Positions 1-10,758 of a DNA stretch of 64,000 bases are shown here, one piece after another. A program made the translations under genes and the position numbers. The DNA is taken from the NCBI GenBank assembly GCA_009363875.1, contig CM018698.1:56256567-56320566 (forward strand), read 5' to 3'. The notes under the pieces were generated by a model. The model was not told the origin of the DNA. It made no database searches and saw nothing but the letters and a program-made list of their open reading frames with translations. This stretch comes from Mikania micrantha (taxonomy: Eukaryota > Streptophyta > Magnoliopsida > Asterales > Asteraceae). How positions within the stretch are numbered: the stretch's first letter is position 1; each line of letters starts with the position of its first letter.

Positions 1-195
1 ACCAAAGTTCATGTTCCCTTAGACACATATGTGCGTTTAGCGATAATTCACCGAATTATCGTGTTTGTGTCAGTTTTCGTACCTTCGTGCCACGTGTCAC
101 ACTAAATTAAACTAATTCTAGTGCCACGTGTACAAATATCAATTAAATAAACATTTAAGTAAATAGGATGCTGACCTGGAATTTACGGGGTCTCA
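1..195 (-). mobile_element. 3' LTR stub of Tekay element A
   Basis: The same sequence recurs in the same orientation at about 15500-15695, where it forms the outer end of the 5' LTR of this element. Here it is cut by the window start. The end at 191-195 (tctca) corresponds to tcaca in the other copy, so the terminal base pairs have diverged. I see roughly ten or more differences over the 195 shared bases, which points to an old insertion. A purine-rich tract on the minus strand lies next to it, as expected for the start of a 3' LTR. Confidence 0.85.
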
Positions 196-216
196 TATCA
201 TCCCCTTGTGAGAAAG
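196..216 (-). promoter_or_regulatory. Polypurine tract region of element A
   Basis: On the minus strand this reads as a purine-rich stretch (ctcacaaggggatgata) next to the LTR. It follows the pattern of the other Tekay copies here (gggggagac at 43961-43969; caaggggagac read on the minus strand at 36202-36212). It would prime plus-strand DNA synthesis. The tract is degenerate, with pyrimidines in it. Confidence 0.6.
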
Positions 217-232
217 AATTTCGTCCCGAAAT

Positions 233-3200
233 TCAGCTCATGTTGCTAGTGTTTGTCTGTTTCGCGAACAGGTGTGGATATTTCTTTTTCATCTGATCTT
301 CACGCTTCCACATGAATTCTAGTCTGCGTCGCGAATTCCATCGCACTTTCACAATCTGTATCTTGCTGAGTTTAAGCTTCTTGATTTCCCGGTCCATAAT
401 CTCCACCGGTTCCTCAACGAAGTTTAATTGTTCGTCGATCTGTATCTCCTCAAGAGGAATGACAAGTGTTTCATCAGATAAACACTTCTTGAGGTTTGAT
501 ACGTTAAATACGTTGTGCACACTGCTCAGGTCGTTTGGCAGGTTTAACTTATAGGCCACGGGGCTTATTCGTTTTGTGATTTCAAAAGGTCCGATGTAAC
601 GAGGGTTAAACTTACCTCTTTTGCCAAACCCAATAACTCTCTTCCAGGGCGAGACCTTGAGAAACACTCTGTCTCCCACCTGGAATTCCAATGGTTTGCT
701 GCGTTTGTCAGCATAGCTTTTCTGTCTGTCTCGAGCTGCTGCCATTCGTTTGCGTATCTGCACGATCTTCTCGGTTGTTTCGTGCACAAGCTCTGGTCCG
801 GTCAGTTGGCTTTCTCCAACTTCCGCCCAACAGATGGGTGATCGACATTTACGTCCGTAAAGTGCCTCGAATGGTGCAGCTTGTATGCTTGAGTGGTAGC
901 TGTTGTTATACGAGAACTCAACCAACAGTAGGTGAGTCTCCCAGCTGCTGCCAAAATCAATAACACATGCGCGAAGCATGTCTTCTAGTGTTTGTATGGC
1001 CCGCTCGCTCTGTCCATCAATCTGCGGGTGGTAAGCGGTATTCATGTCCAATCTTGTCCCCATTGCCTTATGCAAGGACTTCCCGAAATGCGACGTGAAT
1101 CGACTGTCGCGGTCAGAGATGATCGAGATTGGTACTCTATGTAGAGTGACCACTTCCTTTACATAAGTCCGAGTAAGTTTATCCAGTTTATCGGTCTCCT
1201 TGATGCGTCGAAAGTGTGCTGACTTCGTTAGTCGGTCTACGATAACCCCGATGGTATCGCAACCACTCGTCGTCTTAGGCAGTTTGGTGATGAATTTCAT
1301 TGAAATTTGCTCCCATTTCCACATTGGTATCTCGGGTTGCTGGAGTAGACCTGATGGTTTCTGCTACTCAACTTTAACTTTTGAGCACGTCAAGCATTTA
1401 CTTACGTAAGTTGCTATTTCGGCTTTCATATTCGGCCACCAGTAGGTCGTCTTTAGCTCGTGGTACATTTTGTCAAAGCCCAGATGTACCAAATACCGGC
1501 TCTTGTAAGCTTCATCCATCACCACATCTCTCAATCCTCCGTGGTGTGGAATCCAGATCCGATCCATGAAGTAGTATGCTCCGTCAGCCTTTACCTCCTG
1601 GTTTTTGTCCATGCCTCGCAAGGATTCCTGAGTGAGGTTTTTGACTTTCAGAGCTTCCTGTTGAGGATTCCGGATCTGTTGTGGCAACTCAGAGTGAATC
1701 GTGAGTTGTAGGGCACGCACACATTTTGTTGTCTCCTTCCGGCTTAACGCGTCGGCTACTACGTTTGCTTTACCAGGATGGTATTTGATGGCGCAATCAT
1801 AATCGCCGATGAGTCCAACCCATCTTCGTTGTCTCATGTTCAGCTCCTTTTGATCGAAGATGTGTTGCAGGCTCTTATGATCAGTAAAGATTGTGCACTT
1901 CGTGCCGTATAAATAGTGTCGCCAAATCTTCAGGGCGAACACCACGGCTCCCACCTCGAGATCGTGAGTTGTATAGTTCTTCTCATGTACTTTCAGTTTT
2001 CGTGATGCGTATGCTATAACCTTTTCGTGTTGCATTAGCACGCAATCGAGTCCTTGTTTCGAGGCGTCGCAATACACCACGAAGTCGTCACATCCTTCCG
2101 GCAAGGATAGAATTGGTGCAGTACATAAGTTTTGCTTCAACAAGTTGAAAGCAATTTCCTGTTTCTCTCCCCAATCGAACTTCTTGTCTTTGTGTGTTAG
2201 GGACGTCAATGACTGAGCGATTTTTGAGAATCCCTCGATGAATCGTCGGTAGTACCCTGCCAACCCTAGGAATTGTCGCACCTCGGTTGGAGTCTTTGGT
2301 GCTTCCCAGTTCTTGATGGCCTCGATCTTGGTTGTGTCTACATGTATTCCCTCCTCATTTACCACATGTCCAAGGAATTGGACTTCGCGAATCCAAAATT
2401 CACATTTGGAAAATTTCGCGTATAATTGTTCGCTCTTTAGCAATTCCAAGACAAGCTTTAGATGTTCAGCATATTCCTCCTGATTCTTACAGTAGATCAG
2501 GATGTCGTCAATGAACACTATTACGAATTTGTCGAGATAAGGCTTGCACACCCTATTCATGAGATCCATGAACACAACTGGCGCGTTGGTCAACCCGAAA
2601 GGCATGACCAAAAATTCATAGTGTCCGTATCAGGTTCTAAAGGCAGTCTTAGGGATATCGTCTTCCTGTATCCTTAGTTGATGGTAACCTGATCTTAAAT
2701 CGATCTTCGAATAGTAGCTTGATCCTTGTAACTGATCAAACAAGTCGTCTATTCGCGGTAACGGGTATCGATTCTTGATCGTCACCTTGTTCAGCTCCCA
2801 GTAGTTGATGCACATACGGAATGATCCGTCTTTCTTATTTACAAATAAGACCGGTGCTCCCCAAGGTGAGAAGCTCGGTCTGATGAATCCCTTTTCTAAT
2901 AGTTCTTGCAACTGGTTAGACAGCTCTTGCATCTCCGTTGGTGCTAGTATGTATGGAGCTTTAGCATTAGGTACTTCTCCAGGAGTGAGGTCTATCTGGA
3001 ACTCGATCTGTCGTGTCGCTGGTAGTCCAGGATGATCCTCAGGAAATACTTTAGGAAAGTTGCGGACTACAGCAATGTCCTCAATCTTCCTTTCCTTCTT
3101 TGGTTGATCCGTGATAAGGGCTAGTATGGTAGTGTACGCTTTCTGTATGTATTTATTCGCCTTCATGCAAGACATGATGTTTAAGGGTATCCCCCGTTGT

Positions 3201-3247
3201 TCTCCCTGAATCAAGAATTGTTCTCCGTTTGGCAGCGTTACTCGCAC
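233..3247 (-). pseudogene. Tekay-type pol: reverse transcriptase, RNase H, integrase, chromodomain (element A)
   Basis: One reading frame runs from 3247 to 233 on the minus strand with two internal stops. Reading from the 5' side it shows the protease-RT linker, the RT fingers and palm (SKIDLRSGYHQLRI, VFIDDILIY), RNase H (YCDASKQGLDCVL, FTDHKSLQHI), the integrase HHCC zinc finger (CLTCSKVKVE), the DDE core (ISDRDSRF, QSERAIQTLEDML) and a C-terminal chromodomain-like tail ending in KKYPHLF. The stop near 2628-2630 replaces the Arg of FRTRYGHYEF (CGA to TGA). The stop near 1361-1363 follows KVKVE. The HHCC finger, DD35E core and chromodomain place it in the chromovirus (Tekay/Del) group. The integrase start Met is internal to the polyprotein. 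There is no true ATG at 3247 or 2611, so these are only segments of one polyprotein. It cannot make a full product. Confidence 0.9.
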
Positions 3248-3855
3248 GATCTTCTCGTTGCAACGATCTCAGCTTGGTTTGCAGATAGCCAATCCATTCC
3301 AACGACCACATCGAAGCTCCCGAGAGTCACCGGCATCAAGTCAATTTCGAGTTCGTGATCCGCCAAAACCATGACGCATCCTCGAAAGACGTGTTGTGTT
3401 TCGATCAGTTTGTCGTCGGCTAACTCTACGGTATACTTATAATCTAGTAGTGTTGGGGTAATTTCAAGCAATTGGCTAAATTCGCTAGATATAGAGCTTC
3501 TATCGGCACCGGTATCAAATAATATACTAGCATAGACATTATTTAAAAGAAACGTACCGGTTACGATATTTGGGTCATCCTTGGCTTCCCCTGAGCCAAT
3601 AACAAATGCTCGACCCTTGGCTGCATCTCCTCCAGCCTTCTTCAACTGTGGGCAATCCCTCCGCATGTGTCCCGGTTTCACGCATTCATAACACCTCTTG
3701 AGAGTGTTTTGGTTGTTGTTTTGGCTGTGGTTGGGGTTGTTGTTGTTGGGTAGCTTGGCTCTGCAATCTTTGGCCATATGGCCATGTCGTCCGCACTTCA
3801 GGCAACGGTACCTCTCACATTGCCCGAAGTGATGGTATGAGCATCGGTTGCACAA
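3238..3855 (-). pseudogene. Gag nucleocapsid zinc knuckles and aspartic protease (element A)
   Basis: The segment carries two CCHC knuckles (CLKCGRHGHMAKDC and CYECVKPGHMRRDC) joined by an Asn-rich linker, then a retropepsin with the catalytic motif FDTGADRSS and the flap-to-end motif VVVGMDWLSANQAEI. It is open further 5' and has no ATG of its own, because the first codon at 3855 is TTG. At its 3' end a one-base loss (gtt-gcaac) shifts the frame out of pol, so this protease and the RT frame starting at 3247 are not joined. The layout is normal for plant Ty3/gypsy gag-pol. The frameshift marks it as dead. Confidence 0.88.
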
Positions 3856-4816
3856 AGGGTATTTCCCTTGGTATACTCCCTTCCCCTTATCGTCAGGTTG
3901 GGTGGCAGTAAAGGCTCTGGCTGGTGCAGATCTTTGTTGTTGGTGTGATGAGTGAGACTGGTGATGGCTGGGTTCCCACTTCCGCTTGTGGTTTTCCTGA
4001 GGTTTCAGATGTTCACCTCGTTTGGGCAGCTTTCCCTAAGCCACGGCTTGGTCGGTTAGTTTGTGGGCTACTCGGATGGTAGGCTGAATCTGCGTTGGGT
4101 CGGAGGCTGTGACCATACTCTGGATTTGTTCAGGCAGTCCACTGATGAACTGTTCTAACTTTTTGTATTCGGGGGTCACCATCCCCGGGCACAGTTTGCA
4201 CAGTTCGTGGAACCGTGTGCAATCTGCTTGATCTCCGAGCCAAACATCTTGTGTACCCAGAATTCTTTCTCTAGCTTCTTAATTTCGTTCCTCGGCCAGT
4301 ACTCTTCTTGCAGCAATCTGGTGAAGTCTCCCCAAGTCATAGAGTTAGCACTATCCAAACCCAGAGTTTGGACATGGGTATTCGACCATGTGAGGGCCGG
4401 TCCCTCAAGAGTACCGGTCGCATACTTGACCCGGTTTTCATCAGCACATTCGCATATCGCGAAAATGGATTCTGCCTTTTCTATCCATCGAAGCATCCCA
4501 ACAGCTCCTTCGGTCCCTTTGAAAGTGTGCGGATGGCAATTCAGGAAGGTCTTGAATGAGCACCCCTTGTTGGCGCTGCCATGTGATCCTGTTCGTCAGT
4601 AACCAATGTCACGTGTTAGTAATCGTGTTAGCTGTACTATGTTAGTCGGGTTAGGCAAGTGTTAGTACCATTGTTCGTTCCACTGGTCTCGCTGTGCTGG
4701 AAACTTGCCTCATATTCGGCAATCGTCTTGTTCACCCGGCTACGAACCATCATCTTGATGGTTGCCGCACCGATCCGCCTCTTTTGGGCACGTGTGTGTG
4801 TTCCGCGTCCGACCAT
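3856..4816 (-). pseudogene. Gag capsid region (element A), frameshifted
   Basis: A likely gag start is the minus-strand ATG at 4816 (MVGRGTHTRAQKRRIGAA...), which sits where gag begins in Tekay elements. Homologous capsid sequence follows in other frames: MLRWIEKAESIFAICECA, then ALTWSNTHVQTLG and FTRLLQEEYWPRNEIKKLE at 4496-4176. These match the capsid of element E (LKWLEKMEAVIRISDC, ALTWWNTQIQARG, EYCPINELQKLE). At least two frame changes separate the N-terminus, the capsid and the zinc-knuckle part. The stretch near 4600-4700 is rich in a gttag motif and looks non-coding. Confidence 0.75.
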
Positions 4817-4895
4817 CTTGTAGCTCTATACGAAGGAATAGAGTGTTAGTCATCATGTGTTAGGGCGTTAGCTAGGAGTTATGTTAGATGCCATG
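4606..4895. repeat. Dispersed TGTTAG/GTTAG motif cluster
   Basis: On the plus strand the hexamer TGTTAG or its core GTTAG recurs about a dozen times in 290 bases (for example near 4614, 4627, 4641, 4660, 4841, 4857, 4866, 4880 and 4892). Spacing is irregular. It overlaps the 5' part of gag in element A and extends upstream of it. I know of no function. It may be slippage-driven expansion. Confidence 0.5.
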
Positions 4896-5065
4896 TTAGT
4901 GATAGTCATGATCAAGATACAAAGTAAATAAAAACAAAACATCATTTCATTAATGAGAATTTGAAGTAAAATGATTTCCAAAATTTAATACCACTATCAA
5001 GTTCATATGAGCACATTCTGCTCATCTAGGCATACAAAAAGTAAAATAAACTGAAATAAAACAGG

Positions 5066-5806
5066 CTAACTAATCCGAAGCAATAGTGGAGTGCGAGTCT
5101 CCAATGTGCGCTGGACTGTCATCCTGGTTCTCCTCGGGATGTTCATCAAGATCCTCATCAAAATCACCCTCCTCGAGGTCCTTGACCTCGAACTGGGGTC
5201 CCTGTCCTGCTCCTGCACAGGCTCCACGATAAGGTGCTCGGCCCAAGCATTCTGGCGCGCCGCCTGGTTCTCCTCTGTCACGTCCTCCACCACGGCCAGT
5301 CGCTCGCCTTGGTTCTGGACCACGGCAGCAACTTCCCCCTATCGCTCCTCTAATTGCGCTGTCCGGTTCCGGAGCGCCGCGATCTCGTCGACTACCTGCT
5401 CCCGCAAATGGTCTAGCTGTCCTTGGAAATTCTGGTTCTCCTCTTGGAGAGTCCTGATCTCCTCGTCCCGCTCGTTCGCCGTACGGGCCTCCCGAGCCGT
5501 CTGGGCAACATGGGCTGCAAAAGCCCGCTCAAATGACACTCCAAGTGCCGATATTCGATGCGCTCGCGCATCGTCAGTCCGTAGTCGCTACAGATGTACT
5601 CTCTCCTCGATAATCCAATCCCATATGGTGTGAGGATACCAGATCCATGACCTGGCGGGCTTTGCTATGCACGCCCGCTCTGCCATCTCCGCATCAGCTA
5701 GAGACACAATGTCTTGTATCCCCTGACGGTCCTCCTCCGTCAGCTCGTACTCGTGCGCTGCGGGGCGTTTCCCCGGGTCTCTCCTATCGTCATTATGGTC
5801 GGCCAT
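5066..5806 (-). pseudogene. Extra leader ORF of element A, coiled-coil protein of unknown function
   Basis: A single minus-strand frame starts at an ATG at 5806 (MADHNDDRRDPGKRPAAHEY) and runs 247 codons to 5066. It is broken by two in-frame TAG codons, at about 5588 and 5339, each readable as a former Gln CAG. The middle is rich in heptad-like Glu/Leu/Arg (EIRTLQEENQNFQGQLDHLREQ, then IAALRNRTAQLEER), which predicts a coiled coil. The C-terminal part is acidic, then Arg/Ser-rich. It lies between the tRNA-Met primer site (5945-5956) and the gag ATG (4816), in a leader of about 1.1 kb. Element E has only about 145 bases there and no such ORF. I do not recognise the protein. It could be an additional ORF kept by one Tekay sublineage, or an N-terminal gag extension. 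Confidence 0.6.
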
Positions 5807-5944
5807 CCTGAACCTTAAATCAGTAAGGAACAGTTAACAATAATAACATATTATTGTGCAATGTCTAGTGTAGTGTCTAGTGTTGAGCAATAACTAGCTA
5901 TATTCTAAGTTTACTACATGCAACCATAGTTCTCTATAACCAAA

Positions 5945-5956
5945 GCTCTGATACCA
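5945..5956 (-). promoter_or_regulatory. tRNA-iMet primer binding site of element A
   Basis: On the minus strand this reads TGGTATCAGAGC, complementary to the 3' end of plant initiator tRNA-Met. It begins three bases inside the 5' LTR boundary at 5960. The same arrangement (gat spacer, then TGGTATCAGAGCC) is found in element E at 39285-39300. Confidence 0.93.
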
Positions 5957-5959
5957 GTC

Positions 5960-6530
5960 TGTCACACCCGCAAATTCCCACGTGTGGTGTCAGTCCACAT
6001 AGGTGTGACGTGTCTAGAATCACAGCTCATGGTCATATAGAACACCTCTATATGCATTTTCGAAATACAGTGTTTGTCATAAAAGCTAAACATAACAGTT
6101 TGCAGCGGAAATATAAGTTGTTTTACATTGCAGCGGAATAAACATTGTTAGACACTACAAAATGTATTACAATACATAATGAAAATTGTTTGTTCATAAA
6201 TCAGAATGTAAATGCACATGATCCTAAGCTCAGTCCTTAAGAGTGCATCCTGTTCCATACGTAGCTAGTTACCTGAGAATACAAGTTTAAGAAAAAGTGT
6301 CAGCACAATGGTTGGTGAGTTCTCAGGTTTTGATATAGATATATATAGCAAGAAAACATGTGTCATGTTGTTTATCAAATGTTAGTCCCGAGCCCTAGGC
6401 TCCAAGTGTCACTGCATCACTACCGAACTAGACTTGTTAGTCCTTGCCTCCGCTATGTCTCGTAATAACATAGCAAGTTAGGTCAAAGTTTCACGTGTCT
6501 CGACCTCCAGTCAGTATTGTGCCACGTGGG
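5960..6530 (-). mobile_element. 5' LTR of element A, inner segment
   Basis: The LTR edge TGTCACACCCG directly abuts the primer site and pairs with the opposite edge ggggtgtcaca ending at 15695. The LTR is cut at 6530/6536 by a solo LTR of family B and resumes at 10589. Subtracting the two insertions and their target duplications gives an LTR of about 2.85 kb. No gene is present. Confidence 0.85.
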
Positions 6531-6535
6531 GTTAG

Positions 6536-9500
6536 TGTCACACCTCGAGCCGGCGGGCTGGATCGACTTTCCTGCCGGGCGGAAGGTTCCCGGGGCGCGA
6601 TATCGTTGTGATAATCGAAGTGATCAGATTGTTTACGTAGCACATGATAAATAAATGAGAAATGCTAACATGACAATGAAATAGAATTACAAAGTTAAAT
6701 TTCATTGTTTCCTCATAATTTAACTAAGTAAATCTAATCAAAAGAATCAATGAGTTCATATCTTGTATCTATACAAGATATACAAAAGATGATTCGTGGT
6801 TTTGTCATCCAAAAGTATGCAACACAAAAGTAGCTAGGCCTTCTTAAAGTCCACTAGCTATGTCCCTGTAATCCTAGTGACTAAACCTGTTCGTCACCTG
6901 AGAAAATATGCATTTAAACAAAGTCAACACTAGGTTGGTGAGTTCATAAGTATAATAATTGAAAACCTTGATTTGTTCACATGCACAATCACAATGTCAT
7001 TCCTGTTACTTGTATGTTGTTTGATTCACCCGTTCACCCAATGGCTTCTCCATAGTTATATTCACAAATAATATATCATCCTAGGATTTATGCTTATATA
7101 TAGGGCATATGTAGGGGTTATTCTATTACTTGTGGGGTTAACTGTTAATCACTTTTAAATATTAAGAGTGTTAGTTAACCAATTGTTATTTGTTCTCAAC
7201 TTGAAGTGCATAGTGCCTAAAAGGAATCCATTGCAATCCTTACGTAATCAGATTACAATGCATCCGATTTACTTCTACCACTTACTGTAACCATACACCT
7301 CATCGAAACGGTTACTAGTGTTATGACTTGAGAGGTCTACTAGTCAATAGGTAACGATGGATTAATTACAATTATAACTGTAGATTTATATCACCATGTG
7401 TCGCTTACCAGACCCTGACTTGAGTCGCCCTGTCACCGGTCATACGTTACCGGCCAATGATTGAGTACGATCAACATACTAGCCCTACAAGCTAGAGGTT
7501 TGTCAAACCTATGGTACCACTATGCTATCGTCGGTTTAGTCACGTCAAACTAACTGGTTAGCGATTTGTGAAGGGACTTAAAATGATCAACTTGAGTACA
7601 TGGCACATGATTGAAATGATATAATGCAGACAGTTCAATAGTAATCAATTGTATTGTGTTCATCAATGTTGTTTGTTCTCAATGTTGTATGTTCTCGTTG
7701 TTGTTAACAAAGTTAAATAAGAACTTGTATTATTTCATTATGTTAATCTTTGTGTGAATGATGTTGTTATCATGAAGTTACATTATCATGATTATCATTC
7801 CATGTTATTCCATATAGTCTCCATGTTGTCACTAAGCTGTGGTAAGAACTAGTCTTACTACACTTAGCCGACTCAGGCGGTGGATGTTCCTTGTTTCATG
7901 TTATCTTGTAGTATGTAACGAGTTATAAGTTGAGTGTTATAATAACTTGTCTTATTTCACTTAACTAACTCTTGTGTTGAATGATATTACGAAAATATAT
8001 TATCTTCATATCATTCATGTTTGTGTTGTTGTTGTTATCATGTTCACCTGTGATAATCTTTTCTTGTAAGAATAATTAGGCGTTATAAGATATAATCTCA
8101 TAACTATATTATTCTGTTGTGTTGATGATTTATGAAGTTATATTATCATATTCATCTTAGTTGTTCCTGTCATATCATGATCATACAAGCATGCATACAA
8201 TGATAAATGATAATAAAGCAAGCAATATTATCTAATCATAGTATAAGCAATATGTTAAACATAAAACCTTTAAATAATTAAAAGTTAAGCATGTTTCTCA
8301 GCCCCAAGAATTTAAAATCAGTTAAGATTAGAAAATGGGCGCATGACCTCACCTTGCTGTTGAAGTGGTTGACTTAGCTTAAACAAGAAATGCACGCGCT
8401 CTGTGTTGGATTTGTTGTTGATTTCACGATCCTGTATTGATTTCATGTTGTTGTATCTTATAAGTATAAGTTATAGACATTCGTGTGTGTAGGTGTTAGC
8501 CCTAAAGTTGGCTAACACTCGCGAGTCATGGTCTTGGTCTTCATTCGGCCCCATGCACTGATTATGAATCTTGATAACACTTAACCCAACTAAGCTAAGA
8601 TTAGTAAACTTGGTTATTTTTATGTCGTTCAACTTGATTTAATGTCCTAAGACTTAGGTTTTTATATTAAAGATTGACCATCCTTAACATTTTGTACTTA
8701 AACTTGTGTTGTTATTGCATCATTTGTTTTACCCTTTAAAACCATTGACCATATTATTTCTCAATACAACACTCTAGCTTTATAAAACCAACCCACCTTA
8801 TGGGCCGAATGATTAATTGGGCCGAATTATGCGTGGGCCGTAGGCCAGTTGCGTTGTGTGGGCCATGCTATTAGGCTAAAAGTATTGCATGGTAAATCGT
8901 TTGTTTTTTTTTTGGGCCGAAATAATTGCCATGGGCTAGACCGAACCATAATTGGTTAACATCAAGAGTTTGGGCCCAAAGGAATTCATGGTTCAAATCT
9001 GGTTGTTGGGCCTAGAACATAAGTTTAATTCAGTCAAGGAGGTTTCCTATTCCAGCGAACCTATTGCATCATTGGGGTTCGTACATGGTCTAGGTTTGGC
9101 CATCACTTGTATAGGTTCGGTGGTAATGCGGCCAGAGGTTCGTGGTTACTGTACACATAGGTTCGGTGGGTTGGGGTTCGGGCATGGTAGGAAGGTTCGG
9201 CCATAGTTTGCTGCACAAGGTTCCGTCGAGTAGCTAGGTTCGTGTCTTGCATGGTGCAAGGTTCGTGACTCCTGATGTGATTCGGCTGATCACATGTTGG
9301 TCCAGGTTCGTTGAGCAGATAGGTTCGGTGATGGTGGTCACAAGGTTCGGCTGGTCTTGCCACTTAGGGTTCGGCCACCGAAACCCACGAACCCTGTTCA
9401 TCATCTTCATCATCATTCGATTCTAGGCTATCACAAGGCTGCTCCCATGTCGTTTGTGTACCAGAAAAAAGTTTTCGAGGGTGTAGGGTTGGTGCTCGAG

Positions 9501-10583
9501 TGTTCCAAACCGTTTTAAGGGCTTTAGTCGAATAATGGTTTAAGAAAACCCTATTTTCAGATTTTTCAAGCATCATTACCTCCGATTTGGCCGGAAAATT
9601 GCACAGATCTGCTGTACTTCTAGGTAGAGGAGGTCGAGAGTTTCGTTTGGACACCAAGAACGTCTGATTTCGTTGAGAAATGACCAAGTTATGATCTTTG
9701 AAGTTGGAATTCTAGAGAGAAGGTGGAGGTTTGGGATTTTGCTTGTAGAGAGAGAGAGTAGGATGATAGAAATGAAGTAAAAGGCTTCATTTAGCCTTTA
9801 AATACCCCGAGGATATTCGGGTTCATTTTTGTTGCTCGTTTTCTTCTCCGTGGCGTTTCCGGATCGTAACGCGTCATTTACATGTTTTAAATAAAAGGAG
9901 TTATATTAATTATTTTGATGAGTTTCAAAACTGTAAAATGTAAATTATTATATTTTCTTAAATTATTGTCGTTCGTATCGGTTTCGTTTTCGTTTCGTCA
10001 GAACGCGTCACCATCACGCGTATTCGCTCGAATCGTCACCCGAACGAACACGACGATGGTTTTGCTTTTTGATTCTTGTTTTCTACTTTCCAATCATCAT
10101 TTCAGCGTTAAACTCACAGATATGTTTGTGTGAATCGTCACTCACGCAAACACACTGTTAGTTCGTTATTCTGAAATAACACTGCATTTATGTTCTGAAT
10201 TGTGTTTCCTCACTGTCGGACTCAACTAAACATCATGTTTTCACATTGTTTTCGTACTGATTTGTCGGCCATATGATTCCTGTCATCTATGGATATTAGA
10301 TCGCAACCGACATGTTCTTGTTATTTACTTAAACACTGTTGTATATCTTGATTCGTTGTATTAATTGTACCTAGGTTTTCACCAAAATACATACAATTAT
10401 TGTTTATCGTGAGTTGTTGTACTTACGATATTTAAGTTTTCACATAAATACGTACAACTGTTTCTTGTATTTCGAATTCTTGTTATCACAAACACTGTTC
10501 ATATACATGTATTTACACACAGTAAATATTGAAAGTACACGTACCGTACGGACTTGCCGGACGATCAGGTACCGGATGTCACA
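6536..10583 (-). mobile_element. Solo LTR, family B, with 5-bp TSD GTTAG
   Basis: The insert starts TGTCACACCTCGAGCCGG and ends ccggatgtcaca. It is flanked by GTTAG at 6531-6535 and 10584-10588. It aligns along its length with the LTR at 31844-36201: the same first bases, a shared block at 8340-8400 versus 33830-33890, and a shared 3' block at about 9915-10030 versus 35660-35770. No internal domain is present, so this is a solo LTR of 4048 bp, presumably left by LTR-LTR recombination. It shows strong divergence from the 31844 copy, so it is older. It lies inside the 5' LTR of element A and is therefore younger than A. Confidence 0.92.
8800..9375. repeat. TGGGCC cluster and AGGTTCGG motif array inside solo LTR B
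   Basis: At 8800-8990 the motif GGGCC, often TGGGCC, recurs about six times. At 9070-9375 the motif AGGTTCG(G) or a close variant occurs about 13 times at irregular spacings of 15-45 bases. The old inverted B copy carries the same motif in the opposite orientation (CCGAACCT, about 45540-46010). The young B copy has CCGAATG instead. Short ORFs here are by-products of the repeats. Confidence 0.7.
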
Positions 10584-10588
10584 GTTAG

Positions 10589-10758
10589 TCAAACCCAAAC
10601 GGATCCATTCAAACTCACCTCGTTGTTCGTACATTAACGGTAAGACTTCGTGAGGGCTAGTTACAATTACAACACTTAATGTTTGTCTAATAAACCATCA
10701 TGCACGATAAATGTTTGTACAATAGTAATGTTTGACTCGATGCAACAAGTATTCTCCT
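10589..10758 (-). mobile_element. 5' LTR of element A, middle segment
   Basis: A 170-base strip lies between the solo LTR of family B, whose second GTTAG ends at 10588, and the solo LTR of family C beginning at 10759. By position it belongs to the LTR of element A. Its last five bases (ctcct) may be the left target duplication of the family C insert. No gene is present. Confidence 0.7.

Noticed and set aside
9070..9375. AGGTTCG words read as RNA polymerase III B-boxes
   Set aside because: They resemble the GGTTCGA core, but no A-box, tRNA fold or terminator is present.
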